From assembly GCA_034231615.1 (NCBI GenBank), contig CM067315.1:12704713-12768712 (forward strand): a stretch of DNA of 64,000 nucleotides, in the 5' to 3' direction. Under the pieces are notes generated by a model. That model saw only the letters and a list, made by a program, of their open reading frames with translations. It made no database searches and had not been told where the DNA came from. The stretch comes from Meghimatium bilineatum. Taxonomy: Eukaryota; Mollusca; Gastropoda; Stylommatophora; Philomycidae. Each line of letters opens with the position of its first letter. Position 1 is the first letter of the stretch. Made by a program: the position numbers and the translations under genes. This document shows, piece by piece, positions 1 through 10,800 of this stretch.

Positions 1-21
1 TTCACAGCACCATATTTGTAT

Positions 22-177
22 CCTTCTTCAGCTCTCATTCTTAAACTTCCACTGGATCTCTCTTGTAGCAGGACAATGGTCCAACTAGATTTCCTGCAGG
101 ATGTAGTCCAGAAAATGACAATGCGTTGTATCGCCGTTTTTTTGTACTAATGGCTCGACGAATTCGTCTTCTCCGGG
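22..177 (-). mobile_element. SINE-B copy with target-site duplication
   Basis: This ~155-bp short retroposon (called SINE-B here) has a GAA-rich 3' tail on the minus strand, then GAGAATGA, a block reading GGACAATGGTCC on the plus strand, and a TGCGTTGT..CGCC motif. Related copies lie at 34886, 54593, 57293 and 63555. Imperfect 13-bp direct repeats at 9-21 and 178-190 (two mismatches) flank it and look like a target-site duplication. No protein is encoded. Confidence 0.7.
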
Positions 178-293
178 ACCATAAATGTATATTAAGAAAA
201 TCATAGTAATAACGTAAATATTAATCGTCTTATTGTGTTTGGATAAGCACAGTTCGCCTAATTAGTTCATGGTCAACAGGAAATTGAGATACC

Positions 294-472
294 AGTAATA
301 CGCAGCCTTAAATGGGTACCGGATTAATCCGGGAAGTAAAGACTGCGAGGGAGAGGAGATGGCTACTGCCCTCATTTGCAGAGCCTCTGAAATATGAGAT
401 CGCTAACATCTCACACCCCTACGGCATTAATAAATGCTATGGGTTACTTTACTTTTTACGTACCATAGACAA
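294..472 (+). mobile_element. SINE-C fragment (3' part)
   Basis: This stretch is the near-complete reverse complement of the 3' portion of the SINE at 29438-29713. Shared blocks include GGGTACCGGATTAATC, GGAGAGGAGATGGCTAC and GAGATCGCTAACATCTCACA, ending in a TTTACTTTTTAC tail. The tRNA-derived 5' head is missing, so this is a 5'-truncated copy. Confidence 0.7.
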
Positions 473-664
473 CATATTTCCCTGATGCTTGTCACCAAAT
501 GTGTGTTGTGTACGGTTAGATATTGTAGTTTTTCATCTTCTGTCTTCATTCTTAAACTTTTGCGGATAAACAGTCTGTTGTTTGATGACTTACATTCTGG
601 CTGTGATATCTGCGCCTTTCTAACAAAATAAATTCACGTAGGAAGCATGAGGATAAATAAAAAA

Positions 665-868
665 AATCTTGAAAACAAGTCACTGAAAACGGACCAAACG
701 AGACAATGTTACTCGAGTACATAGTTTGAATGTCTTGACAAGATTATTCTTTTTTGGGGATACGGTTAGTCAAGTACGGAAAAACCCGTTTACTCGAGGT
801 GCAAGGCGATTCGGTGCAGCTAGAACGCACCTGGTTCAATTCCAATAAATATCAAGAACTTTTTAACT
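665..868 (+). mobile_element. SINE-F-like dispersed repeat with B-box-like site
   Basis: It matches the reverse complement of 30725-30965 over blocks such as TTTGAATGTCTTGACA and GGTTAGTCAAGTACGGAAAA. A GGTTCAATTCC motif at 833-843 fits an RNA polymerase III B box, as expected for a tRNA-derived SINE. The same B-box region recurs at 44575-44690. The family assignment is by internal comparison only. Confidence 0.5.
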
Positions 869-1030
869 AGCACATCCGACTTCAGCATGACTTCTGTGAC
901 ACTTTAACCCAGTAAGGGAGATTTGACAGCTAATTTCTACATCAAACCTCCCTAGTCGCCTTTTAGGATATGCATGACATTTAACAGTGTTAATATTCTT
1001 TTCTCCCCTCTCATGGCTTTGTAACACATA
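869..1030 (-). mobile_element. SINE-A fragment
   Basis: Contains the SINE-A landmarks CACATCCGACTTCAGCATGACTT, CCTAGTCGCCTTTTA and AACAGTGTTAATATTCTTTTCTCCCC in the usual order. The GAA tail end is missing, because the copy abuts the SINE-F-like repeat directly. Confidence 0.6.
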
Positions 1031-1436
1031 GGGAGTTTGATCTTATATTGATAATTATCAACAGTTTCACGTTCTAACGTTGGCGATCATATTACCACAC
1101 TAGTTTTGAGCTTCGCTTGATGAGTTCCTGGTTCGAGTTCTAAACAGGGCATCCGTCTTTTCATGAGAACTACATTTTAATCAATATTGCAAACGGATAT
1201 TTTTAGGCCTAATTTCTGAAAAAAATCCCCCCCCCCTTACTCCAGCCTCCCCTCCGCCAAATAAACCGTTATCTAGGTGCATGGATCGAGGCTTAATTCC
1301 ATCTGTAACCAGTACGCTGTCAACATTCACATCTGCCATTTGTAACCAGTAACGTTTGACGTCATTTCCGTTTAATTTGCAGGTCGATACTTCCGGTTGC
1401 TTGCTGTTTCAATAATTATACATTGTCCGTATAGCA
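1031..1436. other. Unassigned stretch with one B-box-like motif
   Basis: No coding signal. A GGTTCGAGTTC motif at 1130-1140 resembles a polymerase III B box and may mark another degraded tRNA-derived SINE. A run of nine C lies near 1228. A short direct repeat around ATCTGTAACCAGTA / ATTTGTAACCAGTA is visible at about 1300-1350. Confidence 0.3.
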
Positions 1437-2345
1437 TGATCTCTCTCACACAAACAAATAGACTCTCTCACACTTAGAATCTCACACACGTAGACTCACA
1501 CCTACAATCTCTCACAATATACTCTCTGGCACATAGTTTCTCTCACACCTAGATTCTCACACACCTAGAATCTCACACGAACAATCTCACACCTAGAATC
1601 TCACACACCTAGACTCTCACACACCTAGATTCTTTCACACAGATAATAACTATCTGGCACATAGTTTCTCTCACACCTAGATTCTTACACATCTAGAATC
1701 TCACTCATCTGGACTCTCACACCTATATTTTCTAACACACCTAAGCTCTCTTACACCTAGACTCTCTCACACGTCTAGACTCTCTCAAACCCAGATTCTC
1801 ACACACCTAGAATCTCACACTCCCAGACTCTTTAACACACCTAGATTCTCACACCTAGAATCTCTCGCACAAATCTATTCTCTCACGCATACACCTAAAC
1901 TCTCACACACTTAGTCTATAACACAAATACCTAGATTCACACACACGCACACACCTATACTTTCATAGACGTAGACTCTCCCACATGCCGACTCTCTTAC
2001 ACACCTAGACTCTCCCACATGCCGACTCTCTTACACACCTAGACTCTCCCACATGCTGACTCTCTTACACACCTAGACAGTTGTTCAGACTCTCTCATCA
2101 ACACACCATAATTAACTTACGTATTATACCTAGACAGTTTCTCACATACCTAGACTCATACACCTACACTGTCTCACACACAAATAGACTCACTCACACA
2201 AACCTAAACTGTCACACACATACATAGACTGTCTCACACACAGCTAGACTCTCTCACACACCTAGACTGTCACACACACCTAAACTGTCTCTCACACACC
2301 TAGACTGTCTCACATACACCTTTACTCAACACAATCACACTTGCC
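1437..2345. repeat. Degenerate minisatellite, CTCTCACACACCTAGA type
   Basis: About 900 bp of imperfect units of roughly 16 bp with consensus near CTCTCACACACCTAGA. Units vary in length and base content. A cleaner 32-bp sub-array (CTCTCCCACATGCCGACTCTTACA type) sits at about 1975-2080. Confidence 0.85.
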
Positions 2346-2640
2346 AGTAACCTAAAGGGCACGAACACAAACACATAGATTTTTCCGCTCACACACACCA
2401 ACATTCTTAATACACACACTCATCAATATTCCCACTCACGCACCCCATCACCCTCAGCACACAATCATCAATATTCCCGTTCACTCACACCAACACCCTC
2501 AGTAAACGCACTCATCAATATTCCCACTCATGCACAACAGAATCCTCAGTGCAAAAACATATCAATATTCCCACACCCTCAAACCAACAGCCTCAGTACA
2601 AACATTATCAATATTTGCCATTTCATACTTCAAGTCCTTC
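2346..2640. repeat. Degenerate repeat with CAATATTCCCACTCA core
   Basis: Five to six diverged units of about 50 bp contain CAATATTCCC(A/G) followed by CTCA-rich and ACACCCTCAGTA text. It is continuous with the CA-rich array before it. Confidence 0.6.
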
Positions 2641-2648
2641 GACGGACT

Positions 2649-3335
2649 ATAACAGAACTTTGATATTCTCAAAATGAAGAACTAATCCACACACAGAACT
2701 TTGATATTCTCAAAATGAAGAACTAATTCACACACAGAACTTTGATATCTCAAAATGAAGAACTAATTCACACACAGAACTTTGATATTCTCAAAATGAA
2801 GAACTAATTCACACACAGAACTTTGATATTCTCAAAATGAAGAACTAATTCACACACAGAACTTTGATATCTCAAAATGAAGAACTAATTCACACACAGA
2901 ACTTTGATATTCTCAAAATGAAGAACTAATTCACACACAGAACTTTGATATTCTCAAAATGAAGAACTAATTCACACACAGAACTTTGATATTCTCAAAA
3001 TGAAGAACTAATTCACACACAGAACTTTGATATTCTCAAAATGAAGAACTAATTCACACACAGAACTTTGATATTCTCAAAATGAAGAACTAATTCACAC
3101 ACAGAACTTTGATATTCTCAAAATGAAGAACTAATTCACACACAGAACTTTGATATTCTCAAAATGAAGAACTAATTCACACACAGAACTTTGATATTCT
3201 CAAAATGAAGAACTAATTCACACACAGAACTTTGATATTCTCAAAATGAAGAACTAATTCACACACAGAACTTTGATATTCTCAAAATGAAGAACTAATT
3301 CACACACAGAACTTTGATATTCTTAAACACAGCTG
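2649..3335. repeat. 41-bp minisatellite
   Basis: About 16 nearly identical units read CAGAACTTTGATATTCTC / AAAATGAAGAACTAATTCACACA. A few units are 1-2 bp shorter (GATATCTC for GATATTCTC). The near identity suggests recent expansion or homogenisation. Confidence 0.95.
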
Positions 3336-3572
3336 AACACTGAATGATATGCAATCACATTCGTAGAAGTACAACGTAATACTTTGACGTCAATACCCAC
3401 AAGCTAGAACTTTCTCAGATTCAATGATCTCACGCTTAAATTTTGTCAGAATTCAGTGATATCAAATTTTAGCACTCAGAACTTCAAATCTCTCAGTATG
3501 GAACTCAAATCTCATTTTCAACATACTTGAATGTTCTCAAACTTCTACACTATCCCATTTCCGAACTGTAAC

Positions 3573-5030
3573 ACTTCCATACTATCATGTCTCCACACAG
3601 TCAAACTTCCAGACTATCATGTCTCCACACAGTCAAACTTCCATACTATCATGTCTCCACACAGTCAAACTTCCATACTATCATGTCTCCACACAGTCAA
3701 ACTTCCATACTATCATGTCTCCACACAGTAAAACTTCCATACTATCATGTCTCCACACAGTCAAACTTCCATACTATCATGTCTCCACACAGTCAAACTT
3801 CCATACTATCATGTCTCCACACAGTCAAACTTCCAGACTATCATGTCTCCACACAGTCAAACTTCCAGACTATCATGTCTCCACACAGTCAAACTTCCAA
3901 ACTATCATGTCTCCACACAGTCAAACTTCCATACTATCATGTCTCCACACAGTCAAACTTCCATACTATCATGTCTCCACACAGTCAAACTTCCATACTA
4001 TCATTTCTCCACACAGTCAAACTTCCAAACTATCATGTCTCCACACAGTCAAACTTCCAGACTATCATGTCTCCACACAGTCAAACTTCCATACTATCAT
4101 GTCTCCACACAGTCAAACTTCCAAACTATCATGTCTCCACACAGTCAAACTTCCAGACTATCATGTCTCCACACAGTCAAACTTCCATACTATCATGTCT
4201 CCACACAGTCAAACTTCCAAACTATCATGTCTCCACACAGTCAAACTTCCATACTATCATGTCTCCACACAGTCAAACTTCCATACTATCATGTCTCCAC
4301 ACAGTCAAACTTCCATACTATCATTTCTCCACACAGTCAAACTTCCAAACTATCATGTCTCCACACAGTCAAACTTCCAGACTATCATGTCTCCACACAG
4401 TCAAACTTCCATACTATCATGTCTCCACACAGTCAAACTTCCAAACTATCATGTCTCCACACAGTCAAACTTCCAGACTATCATGTCTCCACACAGTCAA
4501 ACTTCCATACTATCATGTCTCCACACAGTCAAACTTCCAAACTATCATGTCTCCACACAGTCAAACTTCCATACTATCATGTCTCCACACAGTCAAACTT
4601 CCATACTATCATGTCTCCACACAGTCAAACTTCCAGACTATCATGTCTCCACACAGTCAAGACTATCATGTCTCCACACAGTCAAACTTCCAGACTATCA
4701 TGTCCCACACAGTCAAACTTCCATACTATCATGTCCCACACAGTCAAACTTCCAGACTATCATGTCCCACACAGTCAAACTTCCAGACTATCATGTCTCC
4801 ACACAGTCAAACTTCCATACTATCATGTCTCCACACAGTCAAACTTCCATACTATCATGTCTCCACACAGTCAAACTTCCATACTATCATGTCTCCACAC
4901 AGTCAAACTTCCATACTATCATGTCTCCACACAAACTTCCAGACTATCATGTCTCCACACAGTCAAACTTCCAGACTATCATGTCTCCACACAGTCACAC
5001 TTCCAGACTATCATGTCTCCACACAGTCAA
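3573..5030. repeat. 32-bp minisatellite (~45 units)
   Basis: The unit is ACTATCATGTCTCCACACAG followed by TCAAACTTCCAN, where N is T, G or A. Because 32 is not a multiple of 3 and the unit has no in-frame stop over a full cycle, long ORFs run in three forward frames; they are artefacts. The order of the variable base, and the rare variant TCATTTCTCC at 4001 and 4321, show a 320-bp (10-unit) higher-order duplication. Some units near 4660-4780 have lost a few bases. Confidence 0.97.
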
Positions 5031-5069
5031 ACTGTCAAACATTCACACTGCCATTCTTCAACTCTCTCA

Positions 5070-5277
5070 AACCTCAGCGCTCTGAGACCTCCAACTCTCA
5101 CAGACTTTCAACTCACAGATGTTCAACTCTCACAGGCTTCCAACTCTCACAGACTTCTAACTCTCACAGAATTCCAACTTTCACAGAATTCCAACTTTCA
5201 CAGAATTCCAACTCTCACAGACTTCCAACTCTCACAGACTTCCAACTCTCACAGACTTCCAACTCCCACAGAAAATA
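5070..5277. repeat. 17-bp minisatellite
   Basis: Units of CCAACTCTCACAGACTT with variants CAGAATT and CTTTCACAG. It follows the 32-bp array and shares its TCACA-rich composition. A CA-rich simple stretch continues to about 5500. Confidence 0.85.
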
Positions 5278-5279
5278 TA

Positions 5280-5711
5280 CTCAGACTTAAAAACTATCTC
5301 AGACATACATTCAAAAACATTCACAAACTCCCATATTCTCAATCACACATACAAACATACGCAAGGACACTTATGCACACATTCACAAAACATACATTTT
5401 ACAGTTATTTTATACACACACCTAAACACACCAAAACTCGCACTCGTCTCTCAAACTCCACACATACCCATACATACACTTTTGTCTCAATTACACACAC
5501 TCCTTCGTGTTCTGTCCCAAGACACCTTTAGAATGGGGATACATGCCAGACGACGCTTCCAAATGGTTTCATCGATTTTGACGCTCTGTCCTTAGCTATT
5601 CTCACATCTAGTGGCGTATCCTTGGCTGCGACCTTAAAAAAAACAATAGAGTGAGCTGAAGACGAAAATGATCAATGAAATATTGAAGAAAACTTGTGAT
5701 AAAAAAGACAG
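5280..5711. other. Non-coding gap, CA-rich then unique
   Basis: 5280-5510 is low-complexity ACACA-rich DNA with no credible ORF. A block at 5566-5600 (TTTCATCGATTTTGACGCTC) recurs at about 17673-17695 and marks an unidentified dispersed repeat. Confidence 0.4.
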
Positions 5712-5892
5712 TTTTCTGTGTTTCTGAGAAAATAGGATCTCGGGATAATTTTATCAGACAGACCACATTGTTATGTTTCTCTGTAAATAGGATATGGGGA
5801 TAATTTTATCAGACGGACAACATTGTTATGTTTCTCTGTAAATAGGATCTGGATATAATTGTATCAGATGGACCACATTTTTATGTTTCTCT
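5712..5892. repeat. 58-bp tandem repeat, three copies
   Basis: Three imperfect units are built around GTTTCTCTGTAAATAGGATC, GGGATAATTTTATCAGAC and GGACCACATTGTTAT. Confidence 0.85.
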
Positions 5893-5980
5893 GTTTGTGT
5901 CGTTCTGTTTCTGCCGCTGAATCTTTTAAGCTATTATAACGTTTCGTTTGTTTAACTGTTTGATGCACATGTATTATGAG

Positions 5981-7150
5981 CAATACTGCTCTTTTATCCC
6001 TGTGTGTAAGGTTTCTTTTATCCCTGTGTGTGTTTTCTTTTATCCCTGTGTGTAAGGTTTCTTTTATCCCTGTGTACAAGGTTTCTTTTATCCCTATGTG
6101 TAAGGTTTCTTTTATCCCCGTGTGTAAGGTTTCTTTTATCCCTGTGAGTAAGGTTTATTTTATCCCTGTGTGTAAGGTTTCTTTTATCCCTGTGTGTAAG
6201 GTTTCTTTTATCCCTGTGTGTAAGGTTTCTTATATCCCTGTGTGTAAGGTTTCTTTCATCCCTGTGTGTAAGGTTTCTTTTATCCCTGTGTGTAAGGTTT
6301 CTCTTTTATCCCTGTGTGTAAGTTTTCTTTTATCCCTGTGTGTAAGGTTTCTTTTATCACTGTGTGTAAGGTTTCTTTTATCCCTATGTGTAAGGTTTCT
6401 TTTATCCCTGTGTGTAAGGTTTCTTTTATCCATGTGTGCAAGGTTTCTTTTATCCCTGTGTGCAAGGTTTCTTTTATCCCTGTGTGCAAGGTTTCTTTTA
6501 TCCATGTGTGCAAGGTTTCTTTTATCCCTGTGTGCAAGGTTTCTTTTATCCCTGTGTGCAAGGTTTCTTTTATCCCTGTGTGTAAGGTTTCTTTTATCCC
6601 TGTGTGTAAGGTTTCTTTTATCCCTGTGTGTAAGGTTTCTTTTATCCCTGTGTGTAAGGTTTCTTTTATCCCTGTGTGTAAGGTTTCTTTTATCCCTGTG
6701 TTTAAGGTTTCTTTTATCCCTGTGTGTAAGGTTTCTTTTATCCCTGTGTGTAAGGTTTCTTTTATCCCTGTGTGTAAGGTTTCTTTTATCCCTGTGTGTA
6801 AGGTTTCTTTTATCCCTGTGTGTAAGGTTTCTTTTATCCCTGTGTGCAAGGTTTCTTTTATCCCTGTGTGCAAGGTTTATTTTATCCCTGTGTGCAAGGT
6901 TTCTTTTATCCCTGTGTGTAAGGTTTCTTTTATCCCTGTGTGTAAGGTTTCTTTTATCCCTGTGTGTAAGGTTTCTTTTATCCCTGTGTGTAAGGTTTCT
7001 TTTATCCCTGTGTGTAAGGTTTCTTTTATCCCTGTGTGCAAGGTTTCTTTTATCCCTGTGTGTAAGGTTTCTTTTATCCCTGTGTGTAAGGTTTCTTTTA
7101 TCCCTGTGTGTAAGGTTTCTTTTATCCCTGTGTGTAAGGTTTCTTCCAAG
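5981..7150. repeat. 24-bp minisatellite (~48 units)
   Basis: The unit is GGTTTCTTTTATCCCTGTGTGTAA. As 24 is a multiple of 3, each open frame gives an 8-residue protein repeat, such as FIPVCKVS or LLSLCVRF on the plus strand and GIKETLHT on the minus strand. Two plus and two minus frames stay open for hundreds of codons. Nothing else supports coding: there is no initiation context, splice signal or non-repetitive domain. Confidence 0.97.
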
Positions 7151-7165
7151 TTTTCTTTCATACCC

Positions 7166-7490
7166 ATCAAATTAACAGAAACTATGACAGAAACTATGAC
7201 AGAAACTATGACAGAAACTATGGCACAAACTATGACACAAACTATGGCAGAAACTATGGCGAAAGTTATGACAGCAGCTATCTTCTATGCGTTCATCATC
7301 TGTGGTCATGTTATACCGTCAGGCCTGTCGTCATGGCAAAGTCCACTGTCTTCTCCAGGTCAGAGCAGCTGCCCTATAGCTTTTGCCTCAAGTCTGTAAC
7401 CTCTGGCCAGGTCTGCTGTCTCTGTTCTGTGTATGTTGGGTAATGACAGCAGGTTTGACAAAAACCATGACAGCAGATATGACAGAAACT
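7166..7490. repeat. 12-bp ACAGAAACTATG array, interrupted
   Basis: Units of ACAGAAACTATG run from 7166 to 7277 and resume at 7443-7490. A short LINE end (7278-7442) is inserted between them. Confidence 0.75.
7278..7442 (-). mobile_element. 5'-truncated LINE end (RNase H-type LINE, second family)
   Basis: It matches the C-terminal coding end at 22850-23097 (CTGTCTTCTCCAGGTCAGAGC, GGCCAGGTCTGCTGTCTCTG). Direct repeats of ATGACAGCAG at 7268-7277 and 7443-7452 flank it. This is a short retroposed LINE tail landing in a minisatellite. Confidence 0.7.
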
Positions 7491-7625
7491 ATGCTGAAGT
7501 CGGATGTATCAGGCAGAAAAGCGCAGATATTTCAGTTAAACTGCAAACCACGAAAAAAGCTGTCCATTGTTCGAATTACATCCATTTAGCCTGCAGTATT
7601 CTCAGAACAATCGCAGAAAGAATAA
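7491..7625 (+). mobile_element. SINE-A fragment (3' half)
   Basis: It starts TGCTGAAGTCGGATGTATCAGGC and continues through diverged versions of the SINE-A 3' half to a CGCAGAAAG remnant of the GAA tail. Confidence 0.65.
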
Positions 7626-7693
7626 CGTTCATACCTCCTCGCAAAGAAAAACAACGAAAAAATGTTCAACCTTATGCAATTTACTGAGAAGTC

Positions 7694-7856
7694 TCCGTGG
7701 GGTTACCAGGGACAGAAACGAGGAGCAATTAAATAGTAATATTGTAACGAGAGTGGCAATAAGCAATTAAGGTTTCTTAGATATGGGGTTGGCTATTCCA
7801 TCCCATAGAGGGTCAACATAACCCAGAAGCGGTGTTAAAATCAGATGTGTCAGGCT
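7694..7856 (+). mobile_element. SINE-A copy split by a full-length LINE
   Basis: Diverged SINE-A 5' and middle sequence (GTTGGCTATTCCATCCCATA, then GATGTGTCAGGCT at 7844-7856). The SINE resumes after the LINE: GATGTGTCAGGCT recurs at 11827-11839 and is followed by GATAGGCGAAGATGTCGCAG, the next part of SINE-A. The LINE therefore landed inside this SINE. Confidence 0.75.
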
Positions 7857-10800
7857 TCTTCTTCTTCTTCTTCTTTCGTTCACTTGAAACATGTCTATAT
7901 CTGTAATTCTGTCTCCTTAATAAAACTCACTGTCTTTTGTAGTTCATACAGTGTCCCATAGAGCTTTGATTCCAGTGTTGTTTTCTCTGGCCAATATGTA
8001 TGCCTCAGCGTTTCATGCTCAGAACACTCTTGAAGTATATGTTTGGCACTCAGTGCTGCCTTTCCACATGTACACATGGCCGTGTTGCCAATCTTGAACT
8101 TTGTTTACATAGACGTAGAATTATAACTTGTTCTGGTCTGTTCATAATATGATAGTCATCTTGTGTTGGCATTTGTGGATTTCTTATTGACTTGATCATC
8201 TGTTTTTTCTGATGGTAGGTGATTGGTATATCTGGTTGGTCTTCGGCAGCACCTTCCTTAGCCAGTTGGTCTGTTTTTTCATTTCCTGGTATTCCACGGT
8301 GCGAGGGTATCTTTTGCATGGTTACCCTATACTGGTTAGACAATTCGCTAAGTAGTTTTTTCAAGTCTGTTAGTTTTCCAGACTGGAGAGCTTGGAGCAC
8401 TGACCTTGCATCTGTCAGGAATACCACAGGCTGTAGGACAGAGTTGGAGTTCAGCAGGTTTTTAGCTGCCACACTAATTGCCTGGATTTCAGCATCATAA
8501 TTATTGCAGAATTTTTCTGTTGGTATCTCTAGGCTTGTGTGGATATTCTGTATATACACCTGCACCTCCATTCCTCACAGAATTCTGTGCTGACCCATCT
8601 GTGTACACTCTGACCCATATATCTTGTGGATATTCCTCATCCAGGAAACTGAGGGTGACTGTCATTCGCTGCACACTGTTCTGTTCGTCCTCGTTTAGTA
8701 TTCCTTTCACATGGGTCTGAATGTATATTGGCATTCCATGGCTTTCACTCCACGGGGTTTGTTCTGGTACAGACCTTAAGGGGCTATCAACTTCAGGTAG
8801 GTCTGTAAGTTGTCTACGGAGTCGTTTAGCTTGATGGATAAAGCTGCTTCTTTTCAGTCGCCCCATTGCTAGATTTTGGAATCTTTCCTTCATTGGATGA
8901 CTTGGCATACACTGGAACTTTTCTGCTTGAATTAGTACTTTTGTGTCTCTGCGTTCGCCAAGTGTTTGCATTCTTCCCATTTTCTGCATCTCTGCTATGG
9001 GTGTTGATTTCATTGCTCCCAACATTATTCTAAATGCCTGGTTTTGCACTTTATCTAGATCTTGTAATGTGGTGTTTGATGCAGGACACCACGTAGCTGA
9101 ACCATATTCCAGGTGTGGTCTTTTGCCTTGCTGGTAAACTTTACTAAGTATATTTCCACTGTCTCTCCATGTGGTTCCACTTAGTTTTCTCAGGATAGCT
9201 AACTTCCTCCTGGCTTTTGTTGTTGCTTTGTTTATGTGCTGCTTCCATGTCAGCTTATCATCAAAAGTAACTCCGAGATATGTGGGTTGTTTGTCTTCTT
9301 TCAAGAGCTCTCCATCTATCTTGATATGACCAGCTTTTTGTTTTGGTGAAAGAGTAAAGAGTGTAGTGCTGCACTTATCTGTGTTAATGCTGACGCACCA
9401 TCTATTTGCCCATAAGGTTAGTGCATCGATAGCTCTTTGTATTTGTTTAGTGGCCACTGTCGCATGTTCTTCCGTGCACCAGATCACCAGGTCGTCAGCA
9501 TACATTGCCTTTTTGATCCCGTGTGGTAGTTCAGCAACTAGGTCATTGATGTAAACCAAGAAAAGTGTGGGTGACAAGACTCCTCCTTGGGGGACTCCAT
9601 GACGCAGTAGGACTTTCTTGCTCTTGCGACCATCTAATTGTACCCTGGCTCTTCTATTATGCAGGTATGCTTTTACTCATTTGTACATTCTTGAGCTAAC
9701 CCTGCAATTACGCAATTTCTTTAGGAGCCCTTCTTTCCAGACCTTATCAAATGCTTCCTGAGGTCTATCCATGCTGCTAGTACCAGTTTCTGTTCTTGGA
9801 AGGCATCCTCAATCTCTTGGGAGAGGTAGGTTGCCTGATCTTCAGTAGAGTAGCACTGTCTGAAACCTGCTTGCTGTGATACCAGAAGGTTTTCACTTTC
9901 AAGGTACCACTGCATCCTAAGATTGATAATGCGCTCCATTGTTTTACATAGACAGCTTGTGAGGCTGATGGGCCTGTAGTTGGAGACTGTGTTGCTATCT
10001 TTTCCTGATTTGAGGAGTGGTATCATTATTGCTTCTCTCCACGCCTGTGGTACATTACCTGTTGACCAGCTTGTGTTAAAGATCTGCAGTAGATTTGCTC
10101 TTGTTGCAATTCCCAGGTTTCTAATCATTTCACTGGACACTCCATCAGCTCCAGGGGACTTTTTCATTTTCAATTTGGATATTGCATGCTCCAGTTCTCT
10201 CATTGTGATTGGTGCCTCCATGACTTCAGGTATAGGTTCGCCTTGTCCAATGTTTTGCTGGTTCTCTCGAACCTCCTGTTGTTTGTCTGGGCTGACTTTG
10301 ATGTTATTGTCTTCTGCAAAGTAATCAGCTGCATGTTTACCTGTTAAAATGTTTCTATCTTTATAAAGCGTGATCCTGGTATTTCTCCCTGTACCTTCAT
10401 CATTTAGTTGTTTTACAAGTTTCCATAATTTCCTAGTATCTCTTTCTAGGTTACAGCTGCTCCATCTGGCTTGTAACTTGGCTCTTTGACATTTAGCCTT
10501 TGCTGATATCTGTTGTGATGTTCTTGGCTAGGTCTGTTCTCAGCCTGCTGTCTAGATGTGTCCATCTCATTTTACAGCTTTTCCAGTTCATCATTCCAGT
10601 AGGGTTTGTAGTTTTTGCGTGCCCCCCTGGGTATGGTTTTACTAGCAGCATGTAGTATACATCTATTAAATTCACTCACTGCTCTATTGATGTCTTTGTC
10701 CAAGTTCATGCCCTTAGCTATAACACTGGTTAAATGCTGGTACATTTTCCAGTCTGCCCTTTTATAGTTCCACCTAGTGAGCGTGCTGCTGCCCTTGGTA

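Noticed and set aside
1437-5030. Possible CRISPR-like direct repeats
   Set aside because: Units are contiguous with no unique spacers, the DNA is clearly eukaryotic, and there are no cas genes.
3587-5531. ORFs of 488-594 codons rich in SPHSQTS / CLHTVKLP
   Set aside because: They are three frames of a 32-bp minisatellite, with no non-repetitive domain, splice logic or start context.
5976-7399. ORFs of 361-399 codons (FIPVCKVS, LLSLCVRF) and minus-strand GIKETLHT ORFs
   Set aside because: All are frames of one 24-bp array on both strands; mutually overlapping and purely periodic.
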